Assembly (NCBI RefSeq): GCF_900104895.1
Contig: NZ_LT629742.1
Location: forward strand, 62,001 to 126,000
Reading direction: 5' to 3'
Source: Microterricola viridarii
GTDB lineage: Bacteria; Actinomycetota; Actinomycetes; Actinomycetales; Microbacteriaceae
Length of the DNA: 64,000 bases
Below the pieces are notes generated by a model. The model searched no databases. It saw nothing but the letters and a program-made list of their open reading frames with translations, and had not been told where the DNA came from. Shown in pieces: positions 9,601 through 17,389 of this stretch (position 1 is the first letter of the stretch; each line of letters starts with the position of its first letter). The position numbers were made by a program, and so were the translations under genes.

Positions 9601-12308
9601 AACTGCTGCGCGCTGCCGTCCACTCGCCAGGTGTCGGCGTTCGCGCTCCCGATTGCCGGGCCGGTGCCCACCGTGAGTTGTGCTGCGGCACTCACCAGTG
9701 TGGGGTTGACGAAGTAGCGGTAGCGCGCCCCGTTGTCTGCCTGAGTTGTCTGGACCGTCAGCGTTCGGCCGGTCTCGCCGAGGTCTGTCCAGATGGAGCC
9801 GTCACGCGAGAGCTGCCAGTGGCCGCTCGGGGCAGGGTAGCCGCCGACGACCACGGTGAGGGTGACCTCGGCGCCGACCAGGACGTTGGCGTCGCTCGGC
9901 GGCGTGAGGATGCTCGCCGCCTCGTTCACGGTGAGGGTGACGACCTGCGAGGTGGAGAGCCCTGCCGCGTTCGTGGCCGTCAGCACCAGCGGGTAGATGC
10001 GGCCGGCGCCCGCCTCCGGCGTCCCGACCAGTCCGGTGACGCTTCCGGCCGTGACCTGAGTGCTGACGCCGGCGGGCAGATCCCCGCTGAGCGAGAGCAC
10101 CGTGTCGGCCGGGTAGCCGTTCGCCGTGCTGAAGCGCGCGTTCATCGCGCTGCCGACGGTCGCCGACTGCGTGGCGGAGCTCGTGATAGAGGGGGCCTCG
10201 TTCACCGTCAGGGTGAAGCTCTGGACGACATTCGGATCGCGCCCGTTGTTGCGCGCGAGGGTGAGGTCGTACCGCCCGCCGGTGCCCGCGGCCGGGGTGC
10301 CGCTGAGCAGAGCGTCGGTCGCCCCGGCCGCGCCGCCGGTCAGCGTCACACCGGCGGGGAGCGGGTCGCCGCCCCGCACGAGCGCACTCAGCGGGAACCC
10401 GCTTGTCGAGATCGTGTGCGAGCCGGGGGTTCCGACCTCAAAGGTCGTAGCAGCGGGAGAGGTGAAGAGCACCGGCTCGCGCACGTTCACGATGTACGGC
10501 GCCGTGTGCGGGCTCCCCGGGCTCACCGCGTTCTCGGCCTTCAGCTCGGTGGTGAGCACAACGGCGGCCGTTGGCGTCCCACTGATCGTCGCTGTGCCGT
10601 TGCCGTTGTCGCGCAGCGTCAGGCCGGGCGGCAGCGGGGCGCCGGAGACCGTGATGGCCGCGGCGGGATAGCCGTCGCTGCTGACCGTCACGTTCACGGG
10701 CTTGTTGACCGTGGCCTCCAGCGCCGTCAGCGCGGGGAACGTGGGCGCCTTGGCCATGCCGAACACGGCGGTGGCCGCGGCGCCGTCGAGGCTGGCCGTC
10801 ACGGATGCCGGCCCGCGCAGCGCGTGGGCGTCGAATCCGACCGTGGCCACGCCGGCGTTGAGCGGGGCGCCCGGCGCAGAGAGGGTGGCTCCGGCGGGGC
10901 GAACCTGGTCCCAGGCGACGCTCGCACCGGTGAAGACGCGCAGCTCGGCCGCGGAGACGGGCTTCCCCTCCGAGTTGGTCAACACCGACGCGGTGAGCGT
11001 CGTCGTCGAGCTGTCCAACGCGATCAGCGCGGGATTCGCGCTCACCGACAGCGCGAGCGAAGGCTCGACGGTGACGCCGCCCGAAGCCGTGGCACAGGCA
11101 CTGCCCGCGGCGGGGAGCCGGTTGCAGCCCCACCAGTTGTTGGCGGCGTTGACGGTGGCGGCGAACGCGGGCGGGGCGCTCTCGGGTATCAGTGTGCTGT
11201 TGACGACGCTGTATCCGTTTGGCCCGGTGTTTCCGGTGAAACTGTTGTAGGTGGCCACGGTCGCGCCGCCTGCGACGTGAATCGCAATGCCGGCGCCGGT
11301 CGCGTACCCGCTGATCTTGTTGTTGGAGAACGTGTTGCGCAGCACGCTCAGCGCGCCACTGTTCTGCAGGATCGCGGCACCGCGGGCGGGGTGGACGTCA
11401 GTCGCCGACAGAGAGTTCCCGATGAAGTCGCTGTCGGTGATCGTTGCGGTGAAGCCCGCGGCAGCGGAACCGGCGGTGAATTCGATGGCGCCGCCGCCGA
11501 TCGCTGCGGGGTTCCCCGAGGTCAGCGAGTTGCCGCTGAACACGCTGTCGCGCACAGTGAAGCTCTCGCCGGCGACCCCGGTCGCCTGGTAGGCGACGCC
11601 GCCGCCGCTGCTGGATCCGGAATCGTTGTCGCTGATCGTGGAGCCGGAGATGCTGAGTGCGCCGCCGACGAATTGGATGCCGCCGCCCGGAAAACTGGTT
11701 GCGGAGCCGGTTGAGTTGGCCTTGTTGCCGGTGATCGCACTATTCGTGATGGCGAGGACGTCGGCGGCAGCGCCAAGGGCCGACCCGCCGAGGATTCCGC
11801 CGCCGCCGAATTCGTTGCCAACGCCGCCGGTGATCGTGAGGCCGTCCAGGGTGGTCGAGATGCCCCCGACGAGGCCGGGGTCGAGCACCAGCACCGAGGT
11901 CTTGCCGTCGCCGCGGATGATCGCGCCGCGGTCGGCCGGGCCCTTCAGCGTGATTCTCGAGCCGGGGACGGTGCCGAGCTTGAGCGAGCCGTTCCCGGCA
12001 TCCAGCGCGTACTCGCCCGCCTGCAGGGTGATCGTCGTGACATCGTTGCCGCGGTTGTTTGCGGCACAGACCGCGTCGCGCAGCGTGACCGGCGAAGCCG
12101 GGGTCTTCACGGTCGATCCGGGGGCGCAGGATGCCGGCAGCCCGGCGTCCGAGGTGCTCGTCACCGTCCACGCCTCGGCCGCTGCCGCTGCCGGCGCCGC
12201 GACCCCCACCACTGCGCCGCCGAGAGCAAGTGCGACGATGGTCGCAATCGCGACCGCGCGCCGGGGGTTTGATCGAGCGAGGGGGCCGGCGGTGCGGGGC
12301 GGAAGCAT
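6630..12308 (-). CDS. Giant wall-anchored protein: beta-helix plus Ig-like repeats
   Basis: A 1892-residue secreted protein. Residues 1-44 are a signal peptide (RR, hydrophobic core, AAPAAAAAEA). Residues about 45-395 form a right-handed parallel beta-helix. Its opening, TVTSTSDAG...SPVTLRDAVCAANN...ITLQAGEY, is the signature of choice-of-anchor-Q/polymorphic outer-layer type proteins. From about 400 to 1810 there are roughly a dozen Ig-like (He_PIG type) domains of about 80 residues, each with a phrase like LPAGVTFADNGDGTAAFTG. A Gly/Pro/Asp-rich linker leads to LSSSG (1847-1851), a transmembrane helix and an RRRR tail, which is a degenerate sortase signal. It is divergent from the collar-protein operon. 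An adhesin or surface fibre is inferred. Confidence 0.88.
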   Translation of the reverse strand: MLPPRTAGPLARSNPRRAVAIATIVALALGGAVVGVAAPAAAAAEAWTVTSTSDAGLPASCAPGSTVKTPASPVTLRDAVCAANNRGNDVTTITLQAGEYALDAGNGSLKLGTVPGSRITLKGPADRGAIIRGDGKTSVLVLDPGLVGGISTTLDGLTITGGVGNEFGGGGILGGSALGAAADVLAITNSAITGNKANSTGSATSFPGGGIQFVGGALSISGSTISDNDSGSSSGGGVAYQATGVAGESFTVRDSVFSGNSLTSGNPAAIGGGAIEFTAGSAAAGFTATITDSDFIGNSLSATDVHPARGAAILQNSGALSVLRNTFSNNKISGYATGAGIAIHVAGGATVATYNSFTGNTGPNGYSVVNSTLIPESAPPAFAATVNAANNWWGCNRLPAAGSACATASGGVTVEPSLALSVSANPALIALDSSTTTLTASVLTNSEGKPVSAAELRVFTGASVAWDQVRPAGATLSAPGAPLNAGVATVGFDAHALRGPASVTASLDGAAATAVFGMAKAPTFPALTALEATVNKPVNVTVSSDGYPAAAITVSGAPLPPGLTLRDNGNGTATISGTPTAAVVLTTELKAENAVSPGSPHTAPYIVNVREPVLFTSPAATTFEVGTPGSHTISTSGFPLSALVRGGDPLPAGVTLTGGAAGATDALLSGTPAAGTGGRYDLTLARNNGRDPNVVQSFTLTVNEAPSITSSATQSATVGSAMNARFSTANGYPADTVLSLSGDLPAGVSTQVTAGSVTGLVGTPEAGAGRIYPLVLTATNAAGLSTSQVVTLTVNEAASILTPPSDANVLVGAEVTLTVVVGGYPAPSGHWQLSRDGSIWTDLGETGRTLTVQTTQADNGARYRYFVNPTLVSAAAQLTVGTGPAIGSANADTWRVDGSAQQFEIFATGIPDAAISVLPLSPATAPSWLSIGASAGGRLTIAGTPPAGSGGSYLFLVSASNVFGTAASTPLLLTVEEAPTITAPASLVLPRGSAVAGAPVVVASGGFPASASLELDAASQVPAGLVISPGPRGDSFSFSGTPTATGAYLLSFTARNSAAGPSRTVTIPVTVTAPPVINAPAFAELAVGGSGSIAVTVTPGFPAVANLNVIGSPGFAVESTGAGSFALTADASVGAGSYNVQLGADNGLDVSDVHVILVTVRQPPLITAQPTAQTARAGSTATFSASATAAVPTTGTLTAQWQRSGDGSTWADVPGGTLNGGTASLDVTAVQLQSGALYRVVFTDGASTPSDPAALTVVTPAQLTSAGSAGFAADVAGSFTVTASGTPTPAITATGLPAGLSFLDNGDGTATISGTPPIGTGGAQSVTLSASNGHGAPDTQTLALTVTEKPAITSPDAATIAVGAAASVAVTSSPGHPGAVALTHTGTLPAGVTFADNGDGTAAFTGRPKAGSGGDYPLTLTARNSAGASTQAFTLTVTENPAIISADAASIEVGSAASIGVTSSAGHPGAVSIAQSGALPAGITFTDNGDGTAGFTGTPEAGAGGRYALTLTVSNATGSGNQAFTLIVAEKPGFTSPDAATVTVGTAAAVSVTSSPGYSGTVGIAVKGGLPSGLTFTDNGDGTAAFTGTPKAGSGGDYALTLTAKNTAGASTQAFTLSVHEAPAFRSGSNAAFTRGVSGSFTVEAASGNPRGVALNLAGALPAGLAFADAGDGTAAISGSTSDAAGDYPVTLTATNGAGLTATQTLTIRLATAEAATPPGTVPAGSGSLDGVPASAAPGASLNLVAAGYAPDSPVVFVIYSEPTTLATVTASADGIARATVTIPRGLTGTHSIVSIGTSPTGAELVLRTDILIASDGGTPGGNPDGGTDGGTPGGKPAPGVGGGTGLSSSGFEGGGLALGALTVLLLGLAVTVAATLRRRRSRELAEAAPTE

Positions 12309-12535
12309 GTGTATGTGAGGGCTTTCTGCGTTCGGGGCAGGAGGAGCGGAATGGCGACGCGGGGGCAGCCGAGCGATTCCTTGGCGACAAAAATATTGGA
12401 CGCCGTCCAGCAGCGTAAAGCGTAGTTGCTGCGCAGCCCTGCGTTAAGGCCCCGAACTGGGGGAATTCTCGACCACGCGTGCACGGCCGCTGGCGACAAG
12501 AATGGACGACGTCCATCTTCCGATCAAGGAGCTCC
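12309..12535. promoter_or_regulatory. Shared divergent promoter region with two identical-type palindromes
   Basis: This 227-bp region separates the giant surface-protein gene from the collar operon. It has two 13-bp palindromes, TGGACGCCGTCCA (12397-12409) and TGGACGACGTCCA (12503-12515). Each is preceded a few bases upstream by TGGCGACAA (12382-12390 and 12491-12499). The centres are 106 bp apart. The first lies about 90 bp from the giant gene's start. The second lies about 20 bp from the start of the operon's first gene. A dimeric regulator that controls both directions is inferred. No regulator gene is in the locus. Confidence 0.7.
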
Positions 12536-12979
12536 ATGCTTGAGGTTTCTCGCCGAGCCGTCTTGGCGGTCGGCGCCGGAGCGGTCGGGGTCGTCGCCGT
12601 CGGCGCCTTCACCACGCCGGCCGTCGCCGGTGGCATCGCTCAGCTTGCCCCGCCGATTCCCGCCTTCACCCCCGCGCCGAGCGCCGGCCTCCCCGTGCGC
12701 TCGCACTTCGCCGGCCACGAGGGCGAGACCTTCGTCGCGACCTTCGCCGAGACGCCGTTCGCCGTCACGCTGACCGCCATCGACGACGTGCCACCGGCCA
12801 TCGGCACCGACGACGAGAACCGCTTCAACCTGATCTTCACGGCGCCTGGCGTGTCCGTGCTGCCGAGCGGAATTGCCGAGATCACCCACCCCGCTGTTCC
12901 CTCGGCCACCCTCTTCGCTTCCCCCGCCGGCGACAGCCCGAAGCGCCAGCTCCAGGCCCTCATCAACCGCGACGCATGA
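12536..12979 (+). CDS. DUF6916-like protein with twin-arginine signal
   Basis: 147 residues. The N-terminus SRRAVLAVGAGAVGVVAVGAF is a Tat-type signal: twin arginine, a hydrophobic stretch, then FTTPAVAGG as a possible cleavage region. The mature part has the pattern FAGHEGETFVATF...VTLTAIDDVPP...FNLIFTAPG...ITHPAVPSATLFASP. This matches the layout of the small beta-rich DUF6916 family found next to tail-collar proteins. The ATG at 12536 is 5 bp after AAGGA. It overlaps the next gene by ATGA. Function unknown; secretion and co-assembly with the collar proteins are inferences. Confidence 0.7.
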   Translation: MLEVSRRAVLAVGAGAVGVVAVGAFTTPAVAGGIAQLAPPIPAFTPAPSAGLPVRSHFAGHEGETFVATFAETPFAVTLTAIDDVPPAIGTDDENRFNLIFTAPGVSVLPSGIAEITHPAVPSATLFASPAGDSPKRQLQALINRDA

Positions 12980-13467
12980 CGGTGACCCTCCGCCCGGAAC
13001 AGGGCAGCGATGCCCCGCTCCTGCGGCAGCTCTTCGCCGAGTCGCGCCAGGCGGAGCTCAACGCGCTGCCCGACGCCCAGAGCCGCGAGTTGTTCCTGTC
13101 GATGCAGTTCGAGGCCCAACGGCGCCATCTCGAGGGCACGCACCCGCACGCCGAGAGGTGGATCATCGAGCCCGACATCGGCCGCATGGTTCTTGCAGAG
13201 ACTGCCGATGGACTGCACATCGTCGACCTCGCCGTTGTCAATACCGAGCAGGGACGCGGCCACGGCAGCTCCATGCTGAGAGCGCTGATCGACCGGGCGA
13301 ATTCCGCGGCGCTGCCCATCACGCTCAACGTTCAGCACGCCAACCACCGGGCGCGCGCACTCTACGAGCGTCACGGCTTCGCCGTCGACTCCCACCCGCC
13401 GGCGACAGCGACGGCCAGCCACCTGGCCCTCCGCTGGGATCCCCGAAAGAAAGCACACAGCGCATGA
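12976..13467 (+). CDS. GNAT family N-acetyltransferase
   Basis: 163 residues with the GNAT fold. The acetyl-CoA pyrophosphate loop is QGRGHGSS at residues 92-99, in the usual V-N-x-x-Q-G-R/G-x-G context. The C-terminal motif NHRARALYERHGF is typical of motif B. It overlaps both neighbours by ATGA, so translation is coupled to the two DUF6916-like genes. An acetyltransferase in this operon may modify one of the co-encoded surface proteins, for example its N-terminus or lysines. That is inferred only from position. Confidence 0.85.
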   Translation: MTVTLRPEQGSDAPLLRQLFAESRQAELNALPDAQSRELFLSMQFEAQRRHLEGTHPHAERWIIEPDIGRMVLAETADGLHIVDLAVVNTEQGRGHGSSMLRALIDRANSAALPITLNVQHANHRARALYERHGFAVDSHPPATATASHLALRWDPRKKAHSA

Positions 13468-13769
13468 GCGGGCACACCCCCGGGCTCCCCAGCCACGCCG
13501 AGCTCCTCGCCGTCGTCGGTGATGACTTCGCCGCATCGGACGGCGCAGGGCAGCCGCTCGAGCTGACCCTGACCGCGTGCAGCGATCTGCGCAGCGGCGG
13601 CGGGTACATGTCGTTCTCGCTCACGCTGCGCAGCGCAGACGCACGCGAGCAGGGCATCTTCGCCCTCAGCCACGCCACGCTCGGCGACGTCGAGATCTTC
13701 CTCGTGCCGTCCGGCGCCGACGCATCCGGCACCGAGTACACCGCGAGCTTCACCAGTCTGGAGGCCTGA
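13464..13769 (+). CDS. Small DUF6916-like protein
   Basis: 101 residues without a signal peptide. It starts at the ATG that overlaps the GNAT stop. The segment ELTLTACSDLRSGGGYMSFS, followed later by ALSHATLGDVEIFLVPSG and EYTASF, fits the DUF6916 pattern of a compact beta-sandwich. Its end shows the same V/A-xHP/H-A motif as the Tat-signal protein at 12536, so the two look like a secreted and a cytoplasmic version of one fold. The first collar gene follows after 2 bp. Function unknown. Confidence 0.75.
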   Translation: MSGHTPGLPSHAELLAVVGDDFAASDGAGQPLELTLTACSDLRSGGGYMSFSLTLRSADAREQGIFALSHATLGDVEIFLVPSGADASGTEYTASFTSLEA

Positions 13770-13771
13770 GA

Positions 13772-14284
13772 ATGGCGCTACCCTATGTCGGCGAGATTCG
13801 GATGTTCGGCGGCAACTTCGCCCCGGCCGGCTGGATGTTCTGCGACGGGCAGTTGTTGCCGATCTCCGAGCAGGAAACCCTGTTCAACCTGATCGGGACG
13901 ACGTACGGCGGCGACGGAGAGTCAACCTTCGCACTGCCCGACCTGCGTGGCCGCGCGCCGCTACACCAGGGGCCCGGCCACGCACTGGCCCAGGCAGCCG
14001 GCGTGGAGGAGGTGACGCTGAATCGAACTCAGATTCCCACGCACAACCACCAGGTCATCGCCGCGGGCGTCACCGGCACGAGCAGCAGCGCGCAGGGCAA
14101 CGTGTGGGCGGGCGGGACAGACACGCCCTACGCCGTGCTCGACCCCCAGTCGCCAGACCTCGTCCAGCTCGCCCCTGGGTCACTGGGCCCGAGCGGCGGG
14201 TCGCAGCCGCATTCGAACATGCCGCCTTATCTGGCCGTGAGCTTCATCATCTCCCTGTTCGGCATCTTCCCCGCGCAGAATTGA
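13772..14284 (+). CDS. Phage tail collar domain protein 1 (Mdp-like)
   Basis: 170 residues. It has the full Collar-domain signature: VGEIRMFGGNFAPAGWMFCD, GQLLPIS, LIGTTYGGDGESTFALPD, LRGRAPLHQGPGH, and IPTHNH near residue 90. The C-terminus is PPYLAVSFIISLFGIFPAQN, also typical. Such proteins trimerise at the end of phage tail fibres. Stand-alone sets were first noted as microcystin-dependent proteins in cyanobacteria. No other phage genes are nearby. There is no signal peptide, so export, if any, needs another route. The ATG at 13772 lies 2 bp after the previous stop. Confidence 0.9.
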   Translation: MALPYVGEIRMFGGNFAPAGWMFCDGQLLPISEQETLFNLIGTTYGGDGESTFALPDLRGRAPLHQGPGHALAQAAGVEEVTLNRTQIPTHNHQVIAAGVTGTSSSAQGNVWAGGTDTPYAVLDPQSPDLVQLAPGSLGPSGGSQPHSNMPPYLAVSFIISLFGIFPAQN

Positions 14285-14323
14285 TGCGCCAGCACCGTCC
14301 TTCCACCTCCAGAAAGGCCTCCC

Positions 14324-14821
14324 GTGGCTGAGCCATTCCTCTCCGAGATCCGCCTGTTCAGCTTCGGCTTCCCGCCGAAGGGCTGGGCGTTCTGCGACGG
14401 CCAGCTCCTGCCGATCAACCAGAACCAAGGGCTGTTCTCACTGCTCGGCACCACCTACGGCGGCAACGGCCAAACCACCTTCGGACTCCCGGACATGCGG
14501 GGGCGCTCCCCGCTGCACGTGGGTAGCGGGCACACCCTCGGCGAGCGCGGCGGCGAACAGGCGCACACGCTGACGCTGGCGGAGATGCCCGCACATCGGC
14601 ACGCTGTGAACGTCGCGACGTTGCCCGGCCAGCTGAGCCCGGCCGCCGGGATCCCGGCGGCCCCGGGGAAACCGGTCTTCGCCGCGCCCTCGCGCCTGCA
14701 GTCCATGGCGCCGTCCATGGTCGCGAACACCGGGGGCTCGCAGGCGCACCAGAATATATCGCCGTACCTCACCCTGAACTTCTGCATTGCGCTGACCGGC
14801 ATCTTCCCGAGCCAGAACTAG
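14324..14821 (+). CDS. Phage tail collar domain protein 2 (Mdp-like)
   Basis: 165 residues with a GTG start 8 bp after AGAAAGG. Motifs are SEIRLFSFGFPPKGWAFCD, GQLLPINQNQGLFSLLGTTY, GGNGQTTFGLPD and MRGRSPLHVGSGH. The C-terminus is ISPYLTLNFCIALTGIFPSQN. It is a clear paralogue of the genes on either side. The middle region (residues 95-135) is the most divergent and would form the variable tip region. It is separated from gene 1 by 39 bp. Confidence 0.9.
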   Translation: MAEPFLSEIRLFSFGFPPKGWAFCDGQLLPINQNQGLFSLLGTTYGGNGQTTFGLPDMRGRSPLHVGSGHTLGERGGEQAHTLTLAEMPAHRHAVNVATLPGQLSPAAGIPAAPGKPVFAAPSRLQSMAPSMVANTGGSQAHQNISPYLTLNFCIALTGIFPSQN

Positions 14822-14866
14822 CACCAGCCGCTCGCCCCACCTGCCCGCTCGATCTAAGGAGCACCC

Positions 14867-15400
14867 ATGAGCGATCCATTCGTCGCCGAGATCCGCATGT
14901 TCCCCTTCAACTTCGCCCCCAAGGGGTGGGCCTGGTGCGACGGCCAGCTGTTGCCAATTTCTCAGAACACTGCCCTGTTCTCTTTGCTCGGCACCACCTA
15001 TGGCGGCGACGGCAAAAGCACCTTCGCGCTGCCGAACCTCCAAGGGCGCTTCCCGCTGCACCCCGGCCAGGGCCCCGGGCTCAGCCTCTACGACCTCGGG
15101 CAAGAGGGCGGCGCGGAGACGGTGACGCTGCTCGAGAGCGAGATTCCCTCGCACAGCCACGGGTTGCAAGCGCTCAACGCACCCGGCACCTCGACGTCGG
15201 CCGAGGACAACGTGCCCGCCATCCCCCGCTCCGGCCGTGCGCAGCAACGCGGCTTCGCCCCGGCGTCGGCGCCTGCCAGCAATCTGAACCTCGCCGCCGT
15301 CGCCCCCGCCGGGGGCAGCCAACCGCACAACAATTTGCCACCGTATCTGACGCTCTCCTTCTGCATCGCACTGCAGGGCGTCTTCCCGCCGCGCGGCTGA
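14867..15400 (+). CDS. Phage tail collar domain protein 3 (Mdp-like)
   Basis: 177 residues. ATG is preceded by AAGGAG at 7 bp. Motifs: AEIRMFPFNFAPKGWAWCD, GQLLPISQNTALFSLLGTTY, GGDGKSTFALPN, LQGRFPLHPGQG, and IPSHSHG. The C-terminus is PPYLTLSFCIALQGVFPPRG. It is the last gene of the operon. It ends 19 bp from the stop of the opposing alcohol dehydrogenase gene, with no clear hairpin between. Three adjacent collar paralogues suggest a hetero-oligomeric or alternative-tip structure. Confidence 0.9.
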   Translation: MSDPFVAEIRMFPFNFAPKGWAWCDGQLLPISQNTALFSLLGTTYGGDGKSTFALPNLQGRFPLHPGQGPGLSLYDLGQEGGAETVTLLESEIPSHSHGLQALNAPGTSTSAEDNVPAIPRSGRAQQRGFAPASAPASNLNLAAVAPAGGSQPHNNLPPYLTLSFCIALQGVFPPRG

Positions 15401-15419
15401 TTGCCGCGGCGCAGCAGCA

Positions 15420-16469
15420 CTACGGCCGCAGCAGCACCTTGATCGCCCGGCGCTCGTCCATGGCGGCGTACGCCTCGGCGACGTCGGCGAGCGGCAGCTC
15501 CAGGTCGAACACGCGGCCGGGCTCGATCACGCCGGCCAGCACCTCGGGCAGCAGCTCCTCGATGTAGTTGCGCACCGGAGCGACGCCGCCGTTGACGCCG
15601 ACGTTCCGGTTGAACAGGGGGCGCACGGGCAGCTCCGGCCCGCCGTTGGGCGCGCCGACATAGCCGACCATGCCGCCGGGGCGTGCCGAGCGGATCGCCT
15701 GGTCCATCGACTCCTTGGTGCCGACACACTCCAGCACGCAGTCGGCGCCGATGCCGCCGGTCATCTCCTGGATGCGGGCGACGCCCTCGTCGCCGCGCTC
15801 CTCGACGATGTCGGTCGCCCCGAACTCGCGGGCGACGGCCTGCCGCTTCGGATTCCGCGACATCGCGATCACGCGCGCAGCCCCCAGCCGCTTCGAGGCG
15901 AGGACGGCGCAGAGGCCGACGGCCCCGTCGCCGACGACGACGACCGTGCTGCCCCGGGTCACCCCGGCGGAGACGGCGGCGTGGTGCCCGGTGCCCATCA
16001 CGTCGGAGAGGGTCAGCAGGCTCGGAATGAGGGCGGCGTCCGGCATCGACGGCGTCGCGACCAGCGTGCCGTTGGCGTGCGGAACCCGGACACGCTCCCC
16101 CTGTGCGCCGTCGGCGAGGGCGCCGAACTCGTCGACGCCACCCCACCACCCGCCGTGCAGGCAGGAGGTGCTGACGCCGTTGCGGCAGTTGACACAGCTG
16201 AAGTCGCAGTCGTAGAACGGGGCGATGACGAAGTCGCCCGGCTTCACCGCCGTGACGTCCGGCCCGACCTCCTCGACGACGCCGACGAACTCGTGGCCGA
16301 TGCGGCGCGGCTCGGGCGTCGGCGTGATGCCGCGGTAGCCCCAGAGGTCGGAGCCGCAGACGCAGGCCGCGACCACCCGCACGATGGCGTCGCCGCCGGT
16401 GGAGAGCACCGGGTCCGGCACCTCGTCGATACGGACGTCTCGTTCACCGTGGATCACCGTTGCGCGCAT
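15420..16469 (-). CDS. Zinc-dependent alcohol dehydrogenase (MDR family)
   Basis: 349 residues, the normal length. The catalytic zinc site is seen in [13 protein letters not shown] and [16 protein letters not shown] structural zinc loop is present ([16 protein letters not shown]). The Rossmann motif [12 protein letters not shown] occurs near residue 175. It oxidises an alcohol or polyol with NAD(P)+ in the cytoplasm. It lies on the same strand as, and downstream of, the gamma-glutamylation operon (next gene ends 162 bp away), but a repeat element separates them. The substrate cannot be assigned; a role in that pathway's alcohol step is possible but not shown. Confidence 0.88.
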   Translation of the reverse strand: MRATVIHGERDVRIDEVPDPVLSTGGDAIVRVVAACVCGSDLWGYRGITPTPEPRRIGHEFVGVVEEVGPDVTAVKPGDFVIAPFYDCDFSCVNCRNGVSTSCLHGGWWGGVDEFGALADGAQGERVRVPHANGTLVATPSMPDAALIPSLLTLSDVMGTGHHAAVSAGVTRGSTVVVVGDGAVGLCAVLASKRLGAARVIAMSRNPKRQAVAREFGATDIVEERGDEGVARIQEMTGGIGADCVLECVGTKESMDQAIRSARPGGMVGYVGAPNGGPELPVRPLFNRNVGVNGGVAPVRNYIEELLPEVLAGVIEPGRVFDLELPLADVAEAYAAMDERRAIKVLLRP

Positions 16470-16513
16470 GCATCGAGCCTACGCCTGCCGCGTCGGCTGA
16501 AGCCGCCCCGGTC

Positions 16514-16620
16514 GGTCGAGTAGTGAGGAACGAGCGTATCGAGACCCCGCACGCGGAGCGGCTTCCGGCCGGAAACCAGGTCCCGATACGGCCCTGGCGG
16601 GCCCACTCGACCAACGGGAG
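16514..16620. repeat. Dispersed palindromic repeat, single copy
   Basis: It begins GGTCGAGTAGTGAGGAACGA, continues GCGTATCGAGACCCCGCAC, and ends with a GTCCCGATACGG...CACTCGACC arm, so the ends are inverted relative to each other. It is the same element that forms the cores of the arrays near 43.3-43.7 and 55.5-56.7 kb. Confidence 0.75.
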
Positions 16621-16631
16621 GGGGGATGGCG

Positions 16632-17387
16632 CTAGTCGGCGCCGGGGGCGTCGATAATGCGCTCGAACTCCAGCTTTGTTGTAGCGATGTGCGCCCGCAT
16701 GGCCTCGGATGCCGCCTCGGGGTCGCGCGCGCGGATCGCCTCGAGGATCCGCTGGTGCGCCAGGTAGCTCGATTCCTTGATGAACTCGAACGGCATCAGG
16801 TCGACCGAGTCGAAGACGCGCACGCGGGCGTCGTCGATGGCGTGGGCGAGCATCGGGTTGTCGGCGGCCTCCGCGATGGTCAGGTGGAACGCGCTGTCGG
16901 CCAGCCGTGACTCAGCCTTCGTGACGGCCGCGGCGAGCTCCTCCTGTGCGGCCTCGAGCCGTTCGACGACTGCGTCGCTCCGCCGCTCCGCCGCCATCCG
17001 CGCCGCCGCGCCCTCGACGACGCCGCGGAACTCGGTGAACCCGATGATGTCGCCGCCGCGCGCCACGAGTTCCGTGTGCAGCGACGCGGCATCCGGCTCG
17101 GCCTGCTGGACCACCGGCCCGCCTGCTGCGCCGCGCAGGATGCGCAGCTGGCCGCCGGCCTCCAACACCTTGAGCGCCTGGCGAAGCGTCTCGCGCGCCA
17201 CCCCCAGCTGCGCCGCGAGCTTGCGCTCGGCCGGCAGCCTGTCGCCCGGCCGCAGCCGGCCGAGGGCGATCTCGCGCCGCAGGAAGTCGACGACGTCGTG
17301 GTACCCCGGCCGGGCCCGCAGGCCGGTTGGGTCGATCTCGACGGGCGGGTTCACGCGCTCCCCCAACTGGCCCTCCTTCGCACTCAC
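16632..17387 (-). CDS. GntR/FadR-type regulator (FCD domain)
   Basis: 251 residues. The N-terminal winged helix is YHDVVDFLRREIALGRLRP...LAAQLGVARETLRQALKVL (about 28-85). The C-terminal two-thirds is a helical FCD ligand-binding domain with the metal-binding type pattern (SAFHLTIAEAADNPML and AHIATTK). GTG start. It begins 2 bp beyond the aldehyde dehydrogenase stop and is the last gene of the six-gene operon. It probably represses this operon and responds to a pathway acid or amine; this is inferred from position. Confidence 0.9.
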   Translation of the reverse strand: MSAKEGQLGERVNPPVEIDPTGLRARPGYHDVVDFLRREIALGRLRPGDRLPAERKLAAQLGVARETLRQALKVLEAGGQLRILRGAAGGPVVQQAEPDAASLHTELVARGGDIIGFTEFRGVVEGAAARMAAERRSDAVVERLEAAQEELAAAVTKAESRLADSAFHLTIAEAADNPMLAHAIDDARVRVFDSVDLMPFEFIKESSYLAHQRILEAIRARDPEAASEAMRAHIATTKLEFERIIDAPGAD

Positions 17388-17389
17388 GT

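Noticed and set aside
6588-12318. Several plus-strand frames opposite the giant surface gene
   Set aside because: Low-complexity Arg/Gly translations antisense to a well-supported repeat protein; no start context.
12536-15400. Prophage remnant because of tail-collar domains
   Set aside because: No integrase, terminase, capsid, portal, tube or lysis genes; the three collar genes are tightly coupled to GNAT and DUF6916 genes as in stand-alone Mdp clusters.
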